A DNA stretch of 63,421 bases from Actinophytocola sp050699915 (GCF_050699915.1 NZ_JBOHGA010000006.1:1-63421); one strand, 5' to 3'. Numbered from the stretch's first letter, positions 51,839 to 61,039 are shown. Program-made: numbers and translations. The notes: generated by a model from the letters alone, not told the origin.

Positions 51839-52609
51839 TCAGTCCTGCATGGCTTCGGTGAAGAACTCCGGTGGTGCCTGCAGGTCGTGGGCGCGGAACA
51901 GGACGGCGTGCTCGACGCCCATGGCCTTGCCGCTCATCGCGGCGAACATCGGGATGATGTCCGCGGGGGCGGGGTGGTCCGGGAGCGCGGCCAGGTACGC
52001 GGAATGGGCTTCGAGCGAGGCGACGCCGCGGCGCAGCGGCTCACCGGTGACGTCGACGCCGTGGGTCGCCCCGAACTCGGCGAGCCCGGGGACGATGAGC
52101 CAGCGCACGGAGTGCGGTTCGAGGTCCTCGTCGTCGACCTGCTCCGGGAAGACCCACCGGTTGCCCGCGTCGCGCACCGCGTCGAGCGTCGCGAGCCCGG
52201 CCGCGCGGTGGTCGGCCTGGTCGAAGCCGAAGGGCGTATCGACCTCGTGACCGGAACCGAGGACGACGTCGGGCTTGAACCGGCGGATCTCCCGGCAGAT
52301 GTCGCGGCGCAGGTCCAGGCCGTAGACGAGCACGCCGTCCGGGTGTTCGAGGACGGTCAGGTGCTTGACGCCGACGACGGCGCAGGCGGCCTGCTGCTCG
52401 GCGACCCGCAAACGCGCCGTCTCCTCGGGCGGGTTCGGCATGCCGGCCTCGCCTCGGGTGAGCAGCAGATAGCCGACCTCGATGCCGCGCGCGGTCCAGC
52501 GAGCGACGGCCGCGGACGTGCCGTACTCCATGTCGTCCGGGTGCGCGACGACGCAGAGCACGCGTTGGAAGGACTCTTCGGGGAGGGCAGGCAATGTCAT
52601 GTCTGCCAT
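51839..52609 (-). CDS. PIG-L family zinc N-deacetylase
   Basis: 256 residues from ATG 52609 (52612 and 52600 are alternatives). The zinc motif VVAHPDDMEYG and the downstream QADHRAAG are the PIG-L/LmbE signatures (AHPDD and HxxH-like). Members deacetylate GlcNAc derivatives such as mycothiol precursors (MshB) or lincomycin-type intermediates. The sequence alone does not identify MshB. Divergent from a VOC gene 10 bp away. Confidence 0.9.
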   Translation of the reverse strand: MADMTLPALPEESFQRVLCVVAHPDDMEYGTSAAVARWTARGIEVGYLLLTRGEAGMPNPPEETARLRVAEQQAACAVVGVKHLTVLEHPDGVLVYGLDLRRDICREIRRFKPDVVLGSGHEVDTPFGFDQADHRAAGLATLDAVRDAGNRWVFPEQVDDEDLEPHSVRWLIVPGLAEFGATHGVDVTGEPLRRGVASLEAHSAYLAALPDHPAPADIIPMFAAMSGKAMGVEHAVLFRAHDLQAPPEFFTEAMQD

Positions 52610-52619
52610 CATTCCGCGA

Positions 52620-53009
52620 ATGAGTGTTCGCGAGCTTCGTCTGGTGGTCACCGTCGAAGACCACGATCAGGCGGTGCGGTTCTACCGGGACGTGCTCGGC
52701 CTGCCGGAGCTGGCCGACTTCTCCTCGGCCGATGGCAACGTGGTCCTGTTGGACGCCGGCCGCGCGACGGTCGAGGTCGTCGACGGACGGCAGGCCGAGT
52801 TCATCGACCGAGTCGAGGTCGGACGGCGCGTCGCCGGCCACGTTCGCGTGGCCTTCGAGGTCGCGGACGCGGCGGCCACCGCCGCGACCCTCAGCGAGGC
52901 CGGCGCCGCGGTCCTCGCCGAGCCCGTCCGGACCCCGTGGAACTCGCTCAACGCACGCCTCACCGCTCCCGACGGCCTGCAGCTGACCCTCTTCGAGGAA
53001 CTCGGGTAG
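52620..53009 (+). CDS. VOC-superfamily protein
   Basis: 129 residues from ATG 52620. One VOC domain: LRLVVTVEDHDQAVRFYRDV, LGLPELADFSSADGNVVLLD and the C-terminal TAPDGLQLTLFEELG. Two metal-ligand positions are plausible, but a catalytic Glu pair is not evident, so an isomerase or binding role is open. Substrate unknown. Divergent from the PIG-L gene. Confidence 0.85.
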   Translation: MSVRELRLVVTVEDHDQAVRFYRDVLGLPELADFSSADGNVVLLDAGRATVEVVDGRQAEFIDRVEVGRRVAGHVRVAFEVADAAATAATLSEAGAAVLAEPVRTPWNSLNARLTAPDGLQLTLFEELG

Positions 53010-53018
53010 TCCGTCACG

Positions 53019-53420
53019 TCACGGTGGCGGCCAGGTCAGGAAGCCGACCCGCCGGGCGCGGCGCCAGTCGGGGTCGGCGGCGCCCGCGCGTTCGACGGCC
53101 TTGGTCACCGCGGCGAGCAGCTGCTTCGGCCGGACCGCGGCGATCGGCGACCACCAGCGTTGCGTCAGCCACTCCATCTCCTCCGGGTCCAGCTCGAGGC
53201 CGTCCAGCCCGCGTGGCCTGGCGGGCCACCGCAGTCGCAAGAAGCGGCGCCGCCGGCGCAGGACCGTGCGGGGCCGCAGGCCGGCGACCGTCACCGTCTC
53301 GTCGACCACCCCGTTCGGCCATGCGTCGTAGACGTCCGACCACGTCCACAGGACCAGCTCGCGGAACGTGTCCAGCGGCATGGCCGTCAGGTTCGGCGGG
53401 ACCGGCTTCTGTGCCCGCAC
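53019..53420 (-). CDS. Hypothetical protein, possibly 5'-truncated
   Basis: About 133 residues from GTG 53420; no ribosome site. The frame stays open ~150 bp further upstream with gene-like codons but no start, so the true N-terminus may be lost or shifted. Inside are WTWSDVYDAWPNGVVDET and an Arg-rich stretch RTVLRRRRRFLRLRWPARP. Family not recognised. ATG at MPLDTF (position ~53381) is another possible start. Confidence 0.5.
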   Translation of the reverse strand: MRAQKPVPPNLTAMPLDTFRELVLWTWSDVYDAWPNGVVDETVTVAGLRPRTVLRRRRRFLRLRWPARPRGLDGLELDPEEMEWLTQRWWSPIAAVRPKQLLAAVTKAVERAGAADPDWRRARRVGFLTWPPP

Positions 53421-53572
53421 GCGAAGGAAGCCCAGCGCGTCGGCTTCGCGTGACCGGGAGTCGGCTTCGCGCGCCTGGCCGTCGGCCCGTGCGCGGCGGC
53501 GTACCAGAGCTGGACAACGGTGTAGCTCAGCCGCGGCAGCGCGTTCGGCTGAAACGGTGCTGCAATGGGGGT

Positions 53573-53914
53573 ATGACCGATCCGGCCGACCGGCTCGCCA
53601 CGCTCCGTGTGGAGGCCCTCGAGCTGATCAAGGCGCTGAACCGCCGCCTCGACGGCATCATCGAGTCCTCCGCACACACGACGAACGACGACGAGCACGA
53701 CCCGGAGGGCGTCACCGTCGCGTACGAACGCGCCCAGACCGCGGACCTGCTCCAGCGGGCCCGCGCCGACCTGCAGGCGCTGGACGCGGCAGGCGAACGA
53801 CTGGCGGCCGGAACCTACGGCACCTGCCTACGCTGCGGCCGCCCCGTCAACGCCGAACGACTCGAGGCCCTACCCGCCGCCACCACCTGCATCCAGTGCG
53901 CCAACCGTCGCTGA
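53573..53914 (+). CDS. DksA/TraR-type C4 zinc-finger protein
   Basis: 113 residues from ATG 53573. The C-terminal zinc finger CLRCGRPVNAERLEALPAATTC ends CIQC (split: CLRCGRPVNAERLEALP, TTCIQC), the DksA/TraR four-Cys signature; the N-terminal half is a long coiled coil (LATLRVEALELIKALNRRL). The Asp pair expected at the coil tip is not obvious, so a direct RNA-polymerase role as in DksA is uncertain. Monocistronic in appearance. Confidence 0.88.
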   Translation: MTDPADRLATLRVEALELIKALNRRLDGIIESSAHTTNDDEHDPEGVTVAYERAQTADLLQRARADLQALDAAGERLAAGTYGTCLRCGRPVNAERLEALPAATTCIQCANRR

Positions 53915-53965
53915 GAACCGGCTCCACACGGGCACCGCGATCGGTGTGATCTAGGCTTCGGACCG

Positions 53966-55618
53966 GTGAGCGCAACGTTGGTCGCCAAGGGGCTGGCCGC
54001 CGGGTTCGGTGAGCGGGTGTTGTTCGCCGGGCTGGACCTGGTGGTCGCGCCGGGCGACGTCACCGGCCTGGTCGGGGTGAACGGGGCCGGCAAGTCGACC
54101 TTGCTCCGCGTCCTCGCCGGGCTCGTCACGCCGGACGAGGGCACGGTGCGGCTGTCCCCGCCGTCCGCGAGTGTGGGTTACCTGCCGCAGGAGCGGGATC
54201 GCCGGGCGGGCGAGACCGTGCGCGCGTTCCTCGGTCGCCGGACGGGTGTGACCGCGGCGCAGGCCGACCTCGACGACGCGACGGCGGCGCTCAGCGGCGG
54301 TGCCGACGGCGCGGACGACGCCTACGCGACCGCGCTGGAGCGTTGGCTGGCGCTCGGCGGCGCGGACCTGGACGACCGCATCGCCGAGGTGGTCGCGGAC
54401 CTCGGACTCTCGGTCGGGCTCGATGCGGCGATGACCTCGTTGTCGGGTGGGCAGGTCGCCCGCGCGGGCATGGCGTCGCTGCTGCTCAGCCGGTTCGACG
54501 TGTTCCTGCTCGACGAGCCCACCAACGACCTCGACCTCGACGGGCTCGACCGGCTGGAGTCGTTCGTCGCCGGGCTGCGGGCGGCGACCGTGCTGGTCAG
54601 CCACGACCGCGAGTTCCTCGCCAGGACCGTGACCGACGTCGTCGAGCTGGACCTCGCCCAGCACCAGGTCCGCACCTACGGCGGCGGCTACGAGTCCTAC
54701 CTCGCCGAGCGGGAGGTCGCCCGCCGGCACGCGCGCGACCGCTACGAGGAGTACGCCGACACCCGTGCCTCGCTCCAGCTGCGGGCCCGGACGCAGCGGA
54801 ACTGGATGGAGAAGGGCGTACGAAACGCGCGCCGCAAGTCCACCGACAACGACAAGATCGGCCGCAACAAGCGCGCCGAGACCACCGAGAAGCAGGCCGC
54901 CAAGGCGCGCCAGACCGAGCGGCTGATCGATCGCCTCGACGTCGTCGAGGAACCCCGCAAGGAATGGGAGCTGCGGATGGAGATCGCCGCGGCACCCCGG
55001 TCCGGCGCCGTCGTCGCGGCACTGCGCGGCGTGGTGGTCCGGCGCGGCGAGTTCACGCTCGGGCCGGTGGACCTGCAGATCGACTGGGCCGACAGGGTAG
55101 CCATCACCGGCGCCAACGGTGCCGGCAAGTCGACCCTGCTCGCGACCATGCTCGGCCGCGTCCAGCCGGCACAGGGACACGCCTCGCTCGGGCCGGGCGT
55201 GCGGGTCGGCGAGGTCGACCAGGCCCGCGCCCTGTTCTCGGGCGACAGCGCGGACCGCACGCTGCTCGAGGTGTTCGAGGCACAGCTGCCCGACTGGGCA
55301 CCGACCGACCTGCGCACGCTGCTCGCCAAGTTCGGCCTCACCGCCGCGCACGTCCTACGCCCGGCCGCCAACCTCTCCCCCGGCGAACGCACCCGAGCCG
55401 CGCTGGCCCTGCTCCAGGCCCGCGGGGTGAACCTGCTCGTGCTCGACGAGCCAACCAACCACCTGGACCTGCCCGCCATCGAACAGCTCGAGTCCGCACT
55501 CGCCGCCTACCCCGGCACGCTGCTCCTCGTCACCCACGACCGGCGCATGCTCGACGCCGTCCACACCAACCGCCACCTCCACGTCGCGAACGGCACCGTC
55601 ACCGACGACCCCACGTAG
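53966..55618 (+). CDS. ABC-F family ATPase (antibiotic resistance/ribosome protection type)
   Basis: 550 residues with two ATPase halves and no membrane part. First half: Walker A GVNGAGKSTLL, signature LSGGQVARAGMA and DEPTNDLD. Second half: Walker A GANGAGKSTLL, LSPGERTRAALA and DEPTNHLD. A long charged linker lies between (LQLRARTQRNWMEKGVRNAR). The order is that of translation factors such as EttA or Msr/Vga-type ribosome protectors. Whether it protects against an antibiotic or acts as a housekeeping factor cannot be read here. Confidence 0.93.
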   Translation: MSATLVAKGLAAGFGERVLFAGLDLVVAPGDVTGLVGVNGAGKSTLLRVLAGLVTPDEGTVRLSPPSASVGYLPQERDRRAGETVRAFLGRRTGVTAAQADLDDATAALSGGADGADDAYATALERWLALGGADLDDRIAEVVADLGLSVGLDAAMTSLSGGQVARAGMASLLLSRFDVFLLDEPTNDLDLDGLDRLESFVAGLRAATVLVSHDREFLARTVTDVVELDLAQHQVRTYGGGYESYLAEREVARRHARDRYEEYADTRASLQLRARTQRNWMEKGVRNARRKSTDNDKIGRNKRAETTEKQAAKARQTERLIDRLDVVEEPRKEWELRMEIAAAPRSGAVVAALRGVVVRRGEFTLGPVDLQIDWADRVAITGANGAGKSTLLATMLGRVQPAQGHASLGPGVRVGEVDQARALFSGDSADRTLLEVFEAQLPDWAPTDLRTLLAKFGLTAAHVLRPAANLSPGERTRAALALLQARGVNLLVLDEPTNHLDLPAIEQLESALAAYPGTLLLVTHDRRMLDAVHTNRHLHVANGTVTDDPT

Positions 55619-55653
55619 CGGCGCCGCGCTCGTGCGGGAGTGTCCACAGCGGA

Positions 55654-56631
55654 CTAGTCCGTGGTCGCCAGCTTGCGGAGGAGGAACTGGTCGCTGCCGG
55701 TCGGTAGTTGGTCGAGGCGGCCGCTGAGTACGTAGCTGCCACAGTCGGTGCGCGTCATGGTCGTCGGCGCGGGGTCCGGCCACGGCTGGGACGAGGCGAC
55801 GCGCGCCGTGGTCCAGTCGTCGGTCGAGTCGAGGGTGACCACGCGGTTGTCCGCGGTGTTGTCCACCGCGTGCAGGGCGCCTGACCGGTCGAGCAGCAGC
55901 CCGTCCGGCGCGCCGATCGGCTGGTCGACGGTCACCTGCGTCAGCCGGTCCCCGTCGAGCTTGAACAGCGCGCGGCCCGACGAGTGGGCGATCAGCAGGA
56001 AACCGTTGGGGTGCAGGACGATGCCGTTGGCGCCGTTGCCACTCCCGGCGGGCATCAACCGGTCGTCGCGGAGCAGGACGCTCGGCGCCCCGTCCAGCGG
56101 GACCCGGTAGACCGCGCCGGCGAAGGAGTCGGTGACGAACGCGGTGCCGTCCCGGGCGATCGCCACGTCGTTGCCGAAGTGCTCGTGGTCCGGGTCGAGC
56201 GCACCGAGGTCGTGGTAGGCGATGCGGCGTCCGTCGCGCAGGTCGTAGATCCCCAGCCCGGCGGTCTTCCTGGCGGTCTCGGGCGTGCTGTGGTCGCTGA
56301 TGCCGACATCACCGTTCACGACCAGCAGCCGGCCCCGCCGCGCGTCCACGGCCAGGCCCATCGTCGTGATCAGTGCCGGGTCCTCGACCAGCGTGCGCAC
56401 CGACCCGTCGGGCTTGACCACCGACACCGTGCCATGCGTGACCGAGCCGATCAGGAACCGGTGCTGGGCCGGCGCGTACGCCACGCCTTCCGGGTGCAGC
56501 CGGGGCGCTGAACCGGTGATCAGCTCCGGGCAGTGGCCGGGCTCCGCGTTCCCCACTGCCCCTCCCGTCGGCGTGAACAACCCGGTCGCGACAAGCGCCG
56601 TGACACCCAGCAGCGCCACTCTGATCTTCAT
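55654..56631 (-). CDS. Secreted beta-propeller protein (SMP-30/gluconolactonase-like)
   Basis: 325 residues. Signal peptide ends near ...GGAVGNA. The body has six repeated blades with DGxx/LAVDARRGRLLVVNG-type strands (for example GLAVDARRGRLLVVNGDVG and IGAPDGLLLDRSGALHAVDN). This matches the secreted SMP-30/strictosidine-synthase-like propellers of actinomycetes. Metal-ligand residues of true gluconolactonases were not all found, so catalysis is uncertain. Transcribed alone on the minus strand, divergent from the kinase gene. Confidence 0.85.
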   Translation of the reverse strand: MKIRVALLGVTALVATGLFTPTGGAVGNAEPGHCPELITGSAPRLHPEGVAYAPAQHRFLIGSVTHGTVSVVKPDGSVRTLVEDPALITTMGLAVDARRGRLLVVNGDVGISDHSTPETARKTAGLGIYDLRDGRRIAYHDLGALDPDHEHFGNDVAIARDGTAFVTDSFAGAVYRVPLDGAPSVLLRDDRLMPAGSGNGANGIVLHPNGFLLIAHSSGRALFKLDGDRLTQVTVDQPIGAPDGLLLDRSGALHAVDNTADNRVVTLDSTDDWTTARVASSQPWPDPAPTTMTRTDCGSYVLSGRLDQLPTGSDQFLLRKLATTD

Positions 56632-56915
56632 GTCTCCTGGCTAACACACCGCGGCGGCCGCCGGTACCCGCCCGAAGACTCGTCCCGCCGCGTACGTCGT
56701 CGGCGTTCTCGAGTGCGGCGTGATCGATGTTGCGCCGACCGGCGTAGCCGAAGTTGCTCCGATCAGGGCAATCGGAGACGGATCGGCGCCGGACGCGTTG
56801 CGCGGTCGGGTGCGGGCCCGATGCACGTTCGCACGTCCGGAGTCGGGGCCGTTTCGTGGAGTTCGATGCGCCGGCACGCGGGGGTGGCCAGGTCGGGTCG
56901 AACGAGAGGGACGCC

Positions 56916-58196
56916 GTGCATCACGACGTGGGGGCGGCCGACGAGGTGGCCGGGCTGCTTGGCGGTCGTTACCGCCTCGGTCCGCGGATCGGGTCGGGTG
57001 GCATGGCCGCCGTTCACTCCGCGGTCGACATCGACCTGGGCCGCGAGGTGGCGGTGAAGGTGTACCAGGCCGGCGGGAACGCGACCGACCTGTACCGGTT
57101 CGGCGCGGAGGCCCGGCTCCTCGCGAGTCTTTCCCATCCGGCGCTGGTGACGGTGTACGACGTCTGCCTGGGTGACGACCGGCCCTACCTCGTCATGCAG
57201 TTGGTCGCCGGCACCACGTTGCGTGACCTGATCGACCGCGGGCCGCTCGAGCCCGCGGCCGTCGCCCGGCTCGGTGCGCGCCTAGCCGACGTGCTCGCCT
57301 ATGTCCACACCCACGGGGTGGTGCACCGGGACGTCAAGCCGGCCAACGTGCTCGTCGACAAGGCCGACGTCTGCTACCTGGCCGACTTCGGCCTCGCCCG
57401 GGTGCTCGAGGCCGCCCACCTGACCGGCTCGCACGAGATCGTCGGCACGGCCGCCTACCTTGCCCCGGAGCAGGTGGCCGGGACCGACACCGGTCCGCCG
57501 GTGGACGTCTACGCACTCGGCCTCGTCTTGCTCGAGTGCCTGACCGCCCGGACGGAGTATCACGGCACCACCGCGGAGACCGCGCTCGCCCGGCTGTCCC
57601 GGGGCCCACGCATCCCGGAGGGGCTCTCCCCCGCGTGGCGCTCGGCACTGACGGCCATGACCGCGCGGGACCCGGCCGATCGGCCGGACGGCGCTCGCTG
57701 CGCCGAACTGCTCCGCGCGATCTCCCGCGGCCGTGCGGCCACCCGGGTACCTGCGGCCGCCCTCGCGCCGCCGCCCGGCCCACCGGTCCGCACCGTCCCG
57801 AGTGGACGTCGCCCTGTCCACATCGGGCTGGCCGTCGCCGCGCTGGGCGCCACCCTCGCCGGCATCCTGACCGCCGGCGCCACGAGCACCGTCGCCGGCC
57901 GGCCCAGCGGGTCCCCGCCACAGCAGACACCGGCTCCCACCACCGAGCCCACCTCCCCGCCGCCGGCCGAGCCGAGCGACCTCCCGACCGCTCCACCACC
58001 CCCAGGCGGGGCCGTCGCGGACGCACCGGGCCCCGCCCCGGCCCTCGGCGAGAGGCCGGCGGCGCCCGAGCCCACTCAGCCCACGTCGCCCGAGCCGACT
58101 CCGGCCAAACCGAGCTCGGGCAAGCCGAAGCCGGCCAAGCCGGCGCCCGAGAGGGCGAACAAGGGACCCGCACCCACTCCGCCCGCGCCGCGCTGA
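56916..58196 (+). CDS. Membrane Ser/Thr protein kinase with proline-rich extracellular tail
   Basis: 426 residues from GTG 56916 with GAGAGG upstream. Kinase motifs are complete: Gly loop GSGGMAAV, VAIK-type Lys in REVAVKVYQ, catalytic HRDVKPANVL, ADFGLAR and the Thr-rich activation loop before GTAAYLAPEQ. One membrane helix follows (IGLAVAALGATLAGILTAGA). The outside is a ~100-residue Pro/Ala/Thr-rich tail with no PASTA or other sensor domain. Such kinases regulate growth or secondary metabolism; the signal is unknown. Confidence 0.93.
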   Translation: MHHDVGAADEVAGLLGGRYRLGPRIGSGGMAAVHSAVDIDLGREVAVKVYQAGGNATDLYRFGAEARLLASLSHPALVTVYDVCLGDDRPYLVMQLVAGTTLRDLIDRGPLEPAAVARLGARLADVLAYVHTHGVVHRDVKPANVLVDKADVCYLADFGLARVLEAAHLTGSHEIVGTAAYLAPEQVAGTDTGPPVDVYALGLVLLECLTARTEYHGTTAETALARLSRGPRIPEGLSPAWRSALTAMTARDPADRPDGARCAELLRAISRGRAATRVPAAALAPPPGPPVRTVPSGRRPVHIGLAVAALGATLAGILTAGATSTVAGRPSGSPPQQTPAPTTEPTSPPPAEPSDLPTAPPPPGGAVADAPGPAPALGERPAAPEPTQPTSPEPTPAKPSSGKPKPAKPAPERANKGPAPTPPAPR

Positions 58197-58251
58197 GTAC
58201 CGAGTCGCCTCCCGCGGCGACCCTTCGACCGCGGGTCCGGCCGCTCGCGGC

Positions 58252-58971
58252 TCATCGGGACCGGCCGGCGCTCGCACCGATCATCCGCAGCGCGAGGTCG
58301 GCATAGAAGCCGCCGAGCGCCTCGGGTGAGTCGGCGCCGTCGAGGCGGTACCACCGGACGAGGTCGATGCCGAGCGACAGCATGGCGCGCACGGCGTGGT
58401 TGACGTCGGGTACGTCGAAGGCGCCCGCCCGCGCGCCCTGGGCGACCGCCGAGCGCAGCACGGCGCTGAACCGCTGCCGCAGGTCCAGGACCACGGCGAG
58501 GTGTTCGGGTGTGAGGGCCGCCAGCTCGTACTGGCAGACCCGGGCCACCGTGTGGTGCCGCGCGTGCCAGGCGACATGGCCGGCCACGAGCCTGCGCACG
58601 TAGTCGGTGGGGTCGCCGTCGTCGGGTTGGGACCGCATGGTTTCGAGGGCCTGCTCGTGACCGGTCCGGACGATCTCGAACAGGACGTCCTCTTTGGACG
58701 GGAAGTGCACGTACAGCGCGCCGGGGCTCAGGCCGACGGCAGCGGTGATGTCGCGGGTCGTGGTGGCGTGGAACCCCTTGCTGCTGAAGCACAGCACCGC
58801 CGAGACGAGCAGGGCCCGGACGGCCTCCGAGGTGCCCTCGCGCCACAGGTCGACCGCTCCGCCCGCGGCAAGCTCGGCCGGCACTACGACCGCCCTGCTC
58901 GGGCCGCCGCTGCGGTTGCGCCTGGTCACCATGCGGACCTGATCCCCCTTCCGGACCACGCTGTGGGCCAC
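58252..58971 (-). CDS. TetR-family transcriptional regulator
   Basis: 239 residues from the ATG/GTG at 58971 (ATG 58932, MVTRRNRSGG, is an alternative and would remove a disordered N-tail). The HTH is ATTTRDITAAVGLSPGALYV with HFPSKEDVLFEIV; the rest is the usual helical ligand domain. It is divergent from the SMP-30/F420-oxidoreductase operon, 80 bp away, with a clear inverted repeat between. It most likely represses that operon. Confidence 0.92.
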   Translation of the reverse strand: MAHSVVRKGDQVRMVTRRNRSGGPSRAVVVPAELAAGGAVDLWREGTSEAVRALLVSAVLCFSSKGFHATTTRDITAAVGLSPGALYVHFPSKEDVLFEIVRTGHEQALETMRSQPDDGDPTDYVRRLVAGHVAWHARHHTVARVCQYELAALTPEHLAVVLDLRQRFSAVLRSAVAQGARAGAFDVPDVNHAVRAMLSLGIDLVRWYRLDGADSPEALGGFYADLALRMIGASAGRSR

Positions 58972-58996
58972 ACCTTGACATGGGCTCCGCGTGGAG

Positions 58997-59020
58997 TAAC
59001 TATGCGCTTAGTTAGGCGCA
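58997..59020. promoter_or_regulatory. TetR operator candidate (overlapping dyads)
   Basis: TAACTA-N6-TAGTTA at 58997-59014 is a perfect 6-bp inverted repeat. It overlaps a second inverted repeat TGCGC-N8-GCGCA (59003-59020). Two overlapping dyads on one face of DNA are typical of TetR operators. Placed between the divergent TetR and SMP-30 genes. Confidence 0.7.
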
Positions 59021-59051
59021 TCGACAAGCGGTTGTGGCGAGGTGATCAATA

Positions 59052-59960
59052 GTGATGGAACGCCAGCCGGCCGGCCGGGACATGACGGTCGTGCTCGACG
59101 GTCTCTCGTACCTGGAGTGCCCCCGCTGGCGGGACGGGCGGCTGTGGGTCTCGGACTTCTACACCAACCAGGTCCTCGCGACCGACGGTCGCGGCGACAC
59201 CGAGGTGATGGCCGAGGTGCCGGGCCAGCCGTCCGGGCTCGGTTTCCTGCCCGACGGACGCGCACTGATCGTCTCGATGCGGGACCACCGCATCCTGGTG
59301 CGCGACGACTCGGGAACGCTGACCACGCACGCGGACCTCTCCGACGCCGTGCCTGCCGTACTCAACGACATGGTCGTGGACGAGCGGGGCGGCGCCTACG
59401 TTGGCAACTTCGGGTTCGACCTGATGGGCGGCGCCGCGCTGCGGCGCACCACGATCACCCGCGTCGACCCCGACGGCGGCGTGTCCACGGCGGCCGACGA
59501 CCTCAGCTTCCCGAACGGCATGGTGATCCTGCCCGGCGGCGTGCTGGTCGTCGCCGAGACCTTCGCCGCCCGGCTGACCGCGTTCGACGTCCGGGAGGAC
59601 GGCAGCCTGGCCAACCGGCGGGTGTGGGCGCAGTTCGGCGAGCCGCCGAGCACCGACGACGTCGAGGCCGCGGTGGAGCAGCTCGAGGTCGCCCCGGACG
59701 GCATCTGCGCCGACGCCGAAGGCGCCATCTGGGTCGCCGACGCGTTGCATGCCCGGCTCCTCCGCGTCCACGAGGGCGGCAAGATCCTCGACGAGATCAC
59801 CGCCAAGATGGGCGTCTTCGCCTGCATGCTCGGTGGCGCCGACGGCCGCACGCTGTTCGCCTGCGCCGCACCGTCGTTCGCCGAGCACGAGCGCCGCCCG
59901 GCCCGCGAGGCCGAGCTGCTCGCGGTCGACGTCGAGGTCCCGCACGCCGGCCTGCCCTGA
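59052..59960 (+). CDS. SMP-30/gluconolactonase-family protein
   Basis: 302 residues from GTG 59052 (ATG 59055 equally possible). Cytoplasmic, no signal peptide, unlike the propeller at 55654. Blade motifs include ECPRWRDGRLWVSDFY, LNDMVVDERGGAYVGN and APDGICADAEGAIWVAD, the usual SMP-30 layout with an acidic metal pocket. May hydrolyse a lactone. The gene overlaps functionally with the F420-oxidoreductase 36 bp downstream and is controlled by the divergent TetR. Confidence 0.9.
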   Translation: MMERQPAGRDMTVVLDGLSYLECPRWRDGRLWVSDFYTNQVLATDGRGDTEVMAEVPGQPSGLGFLPDGRALIVSMRDHRILVRDDSGTLTTHADLSDAVPAVLNDMVVDERGGAYVGNFGFDLMGGAALRRTTITRVDPDGGVSTAADDLSFPNGMVILPGGVLVVAETFAARLTAFDVREDGSLANRRVWAQFGEPPSTDDVEAAVEQLEVAPDGICADAEGAIWVADALHARLLRVHEGGKILDEITAKMGVFACMLGGADGRTLFACAAPSFAEHERRPAREAELLAVDVEVPHAGLP

Positions 59961-59996
59961 TCCCGTACCGGCTTCGAGTCGCGTTGGAGGAACCCG

Positions 59997-60995
59997 ATGG
60001 ACGTAGCGTGCGCGTTTCCGACCGCTCTGGACTCGCCCGACAACATCGCCCTGGCGGAAAGTCTGGGATACACCCGCGCCTGGGTCTACGACACGCCACA
60101 GCAGAGCCCGGACGTGTGGATGACGCTGGCGCTGGCCGCGGAACGGACCGAGCGGATCGGCCTCGGCCCCGGCGTTCTCGTCCCCAGCCTGCGGCACCCG
60201 ATGGCCAACGCCGCCGCGACCGCCACTCTCGCCGCCCTCGCCCCCGGCCGCGTCTCGGTCGCCTTCGGCACCGGGTTCACCGGCCGCCGCGCCATGGGAT
60301 ACCGGGCGATCACCTGGTCGTTCATGGACGCCTACCTCACCGCCTACCGTGGCCTGCTCCGGGGCGAGACCGTCGAGTGGGAGGGCAAGCGGATGCGGAT
60401 GCTCCACCCCGACGGACACGCTCCCGCGCGGCCCGTCGAGGTTCCCGTCCTCGTCGCCGCGCTCGGCCCCAAGGGCAACGAGGTCGCCAGGAAACACGGC
60501 GACGGGCTCTACCTGACCCTGCAGCTTCCCGAGTTCATGAGCGAGCACTCCCGGGTGCCGTATCTGGCCTGGGGCACCGTGCTCGACGAGGGCGAGGCGC
60601 CGAGCTCCGAGCACGCTCGGCTGGCCGGCGGCCCGGGCTGGGCGCTCGCGTACCACGGCGCCTACGAGTTCGGCGGCCCGGACGCCGTCCGCGACCTGCC
60701 CGGCGGCGAGCGATGGCTGGCGGTGGTCGACCGGGCACCCGCCGACGAGCGGCATCTCGCCGTCCATTCCGGACACTGCGTCGCCCTGAACGAGGCCGAC
60801 CAGGCGGCCTGGGACGCGGGCGGCCACGCGATCCTGAACGACGTCACGATCAGCGGCACCCGCGACCAGGTCCGCGGCAAGCTCGACGACCTCGCCGCCC
60901 GCGGCGTCACCGAGATCGTGTTCCAGCCCTGCGGCCCGGACATCAAGGCAGAGCTCGAACGCTTCTACGACGCAGCCGCCGCCAACCCGTCCTGA
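59997..60995 (+). CDS. LLM-class F420-dependent oxidoreductase
   Basis: 332 residues, ATG 59997 with GGAGGA seven bases upstream. Luciferase-like TIM barrel: RIGLGPGVLVPSLRHPM and ALAPGRVSVAFGTGFTGR (the F420-contact region), and LAALGPKGNEVARKHGDG near the C-terminus. F420 dependence is inferred from the subfamily, typical of actinomycetes. Together with SMP-30 it may oxidise or reduce a lactone-linked substrate such as a xenobiotic. No pathway partners beyond the operon. Confidence 0.9.
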   Translation: MDVACAFPTALDSPDNIALAESLGYTRAWVYDTPQQSPDVWMTLALAAERTERIGLGPGVLVPSLRHPMANAAATATLAALAPGRVSVAFGTGFTGRRAMGYRAITWSFMDAYLTAYRGLLRGETVEWEGKRMRMLHPDGHAPARPVEVPVLVAALGPKGNEVARKHGDGLYLTLQLPEFMSEHSRVPYLAWGTVLDEGEAPSSEHARLAGGPGWALAYHGAYEFGGPDAVRDLPGGERWLAVVDRAPADERHLAVHSGHCVALNEADQAAWDAGGHAILNDVTISGTRDQVRGKLDDLAARGVTEIVFQPCGPDIKAELERFYDAAAANPS

Positions 60996-61018
60996 GCACC
61001 AGACGGGCCTACGTCGCC

Positions 61019-61033
61019 CGGCACCACGTGCCG
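61019..61033. terminator. Short hairpin between convergent LLM and GNAT genes
   Basis: CGGCAC-CAC-GTGCCG (61019-61033), a 6-bp perfect stem with a 3-base loop, 24 bp after the LLM stop. Confidence 0.5.
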
Positions 61034-61039
61034 CTCCGA

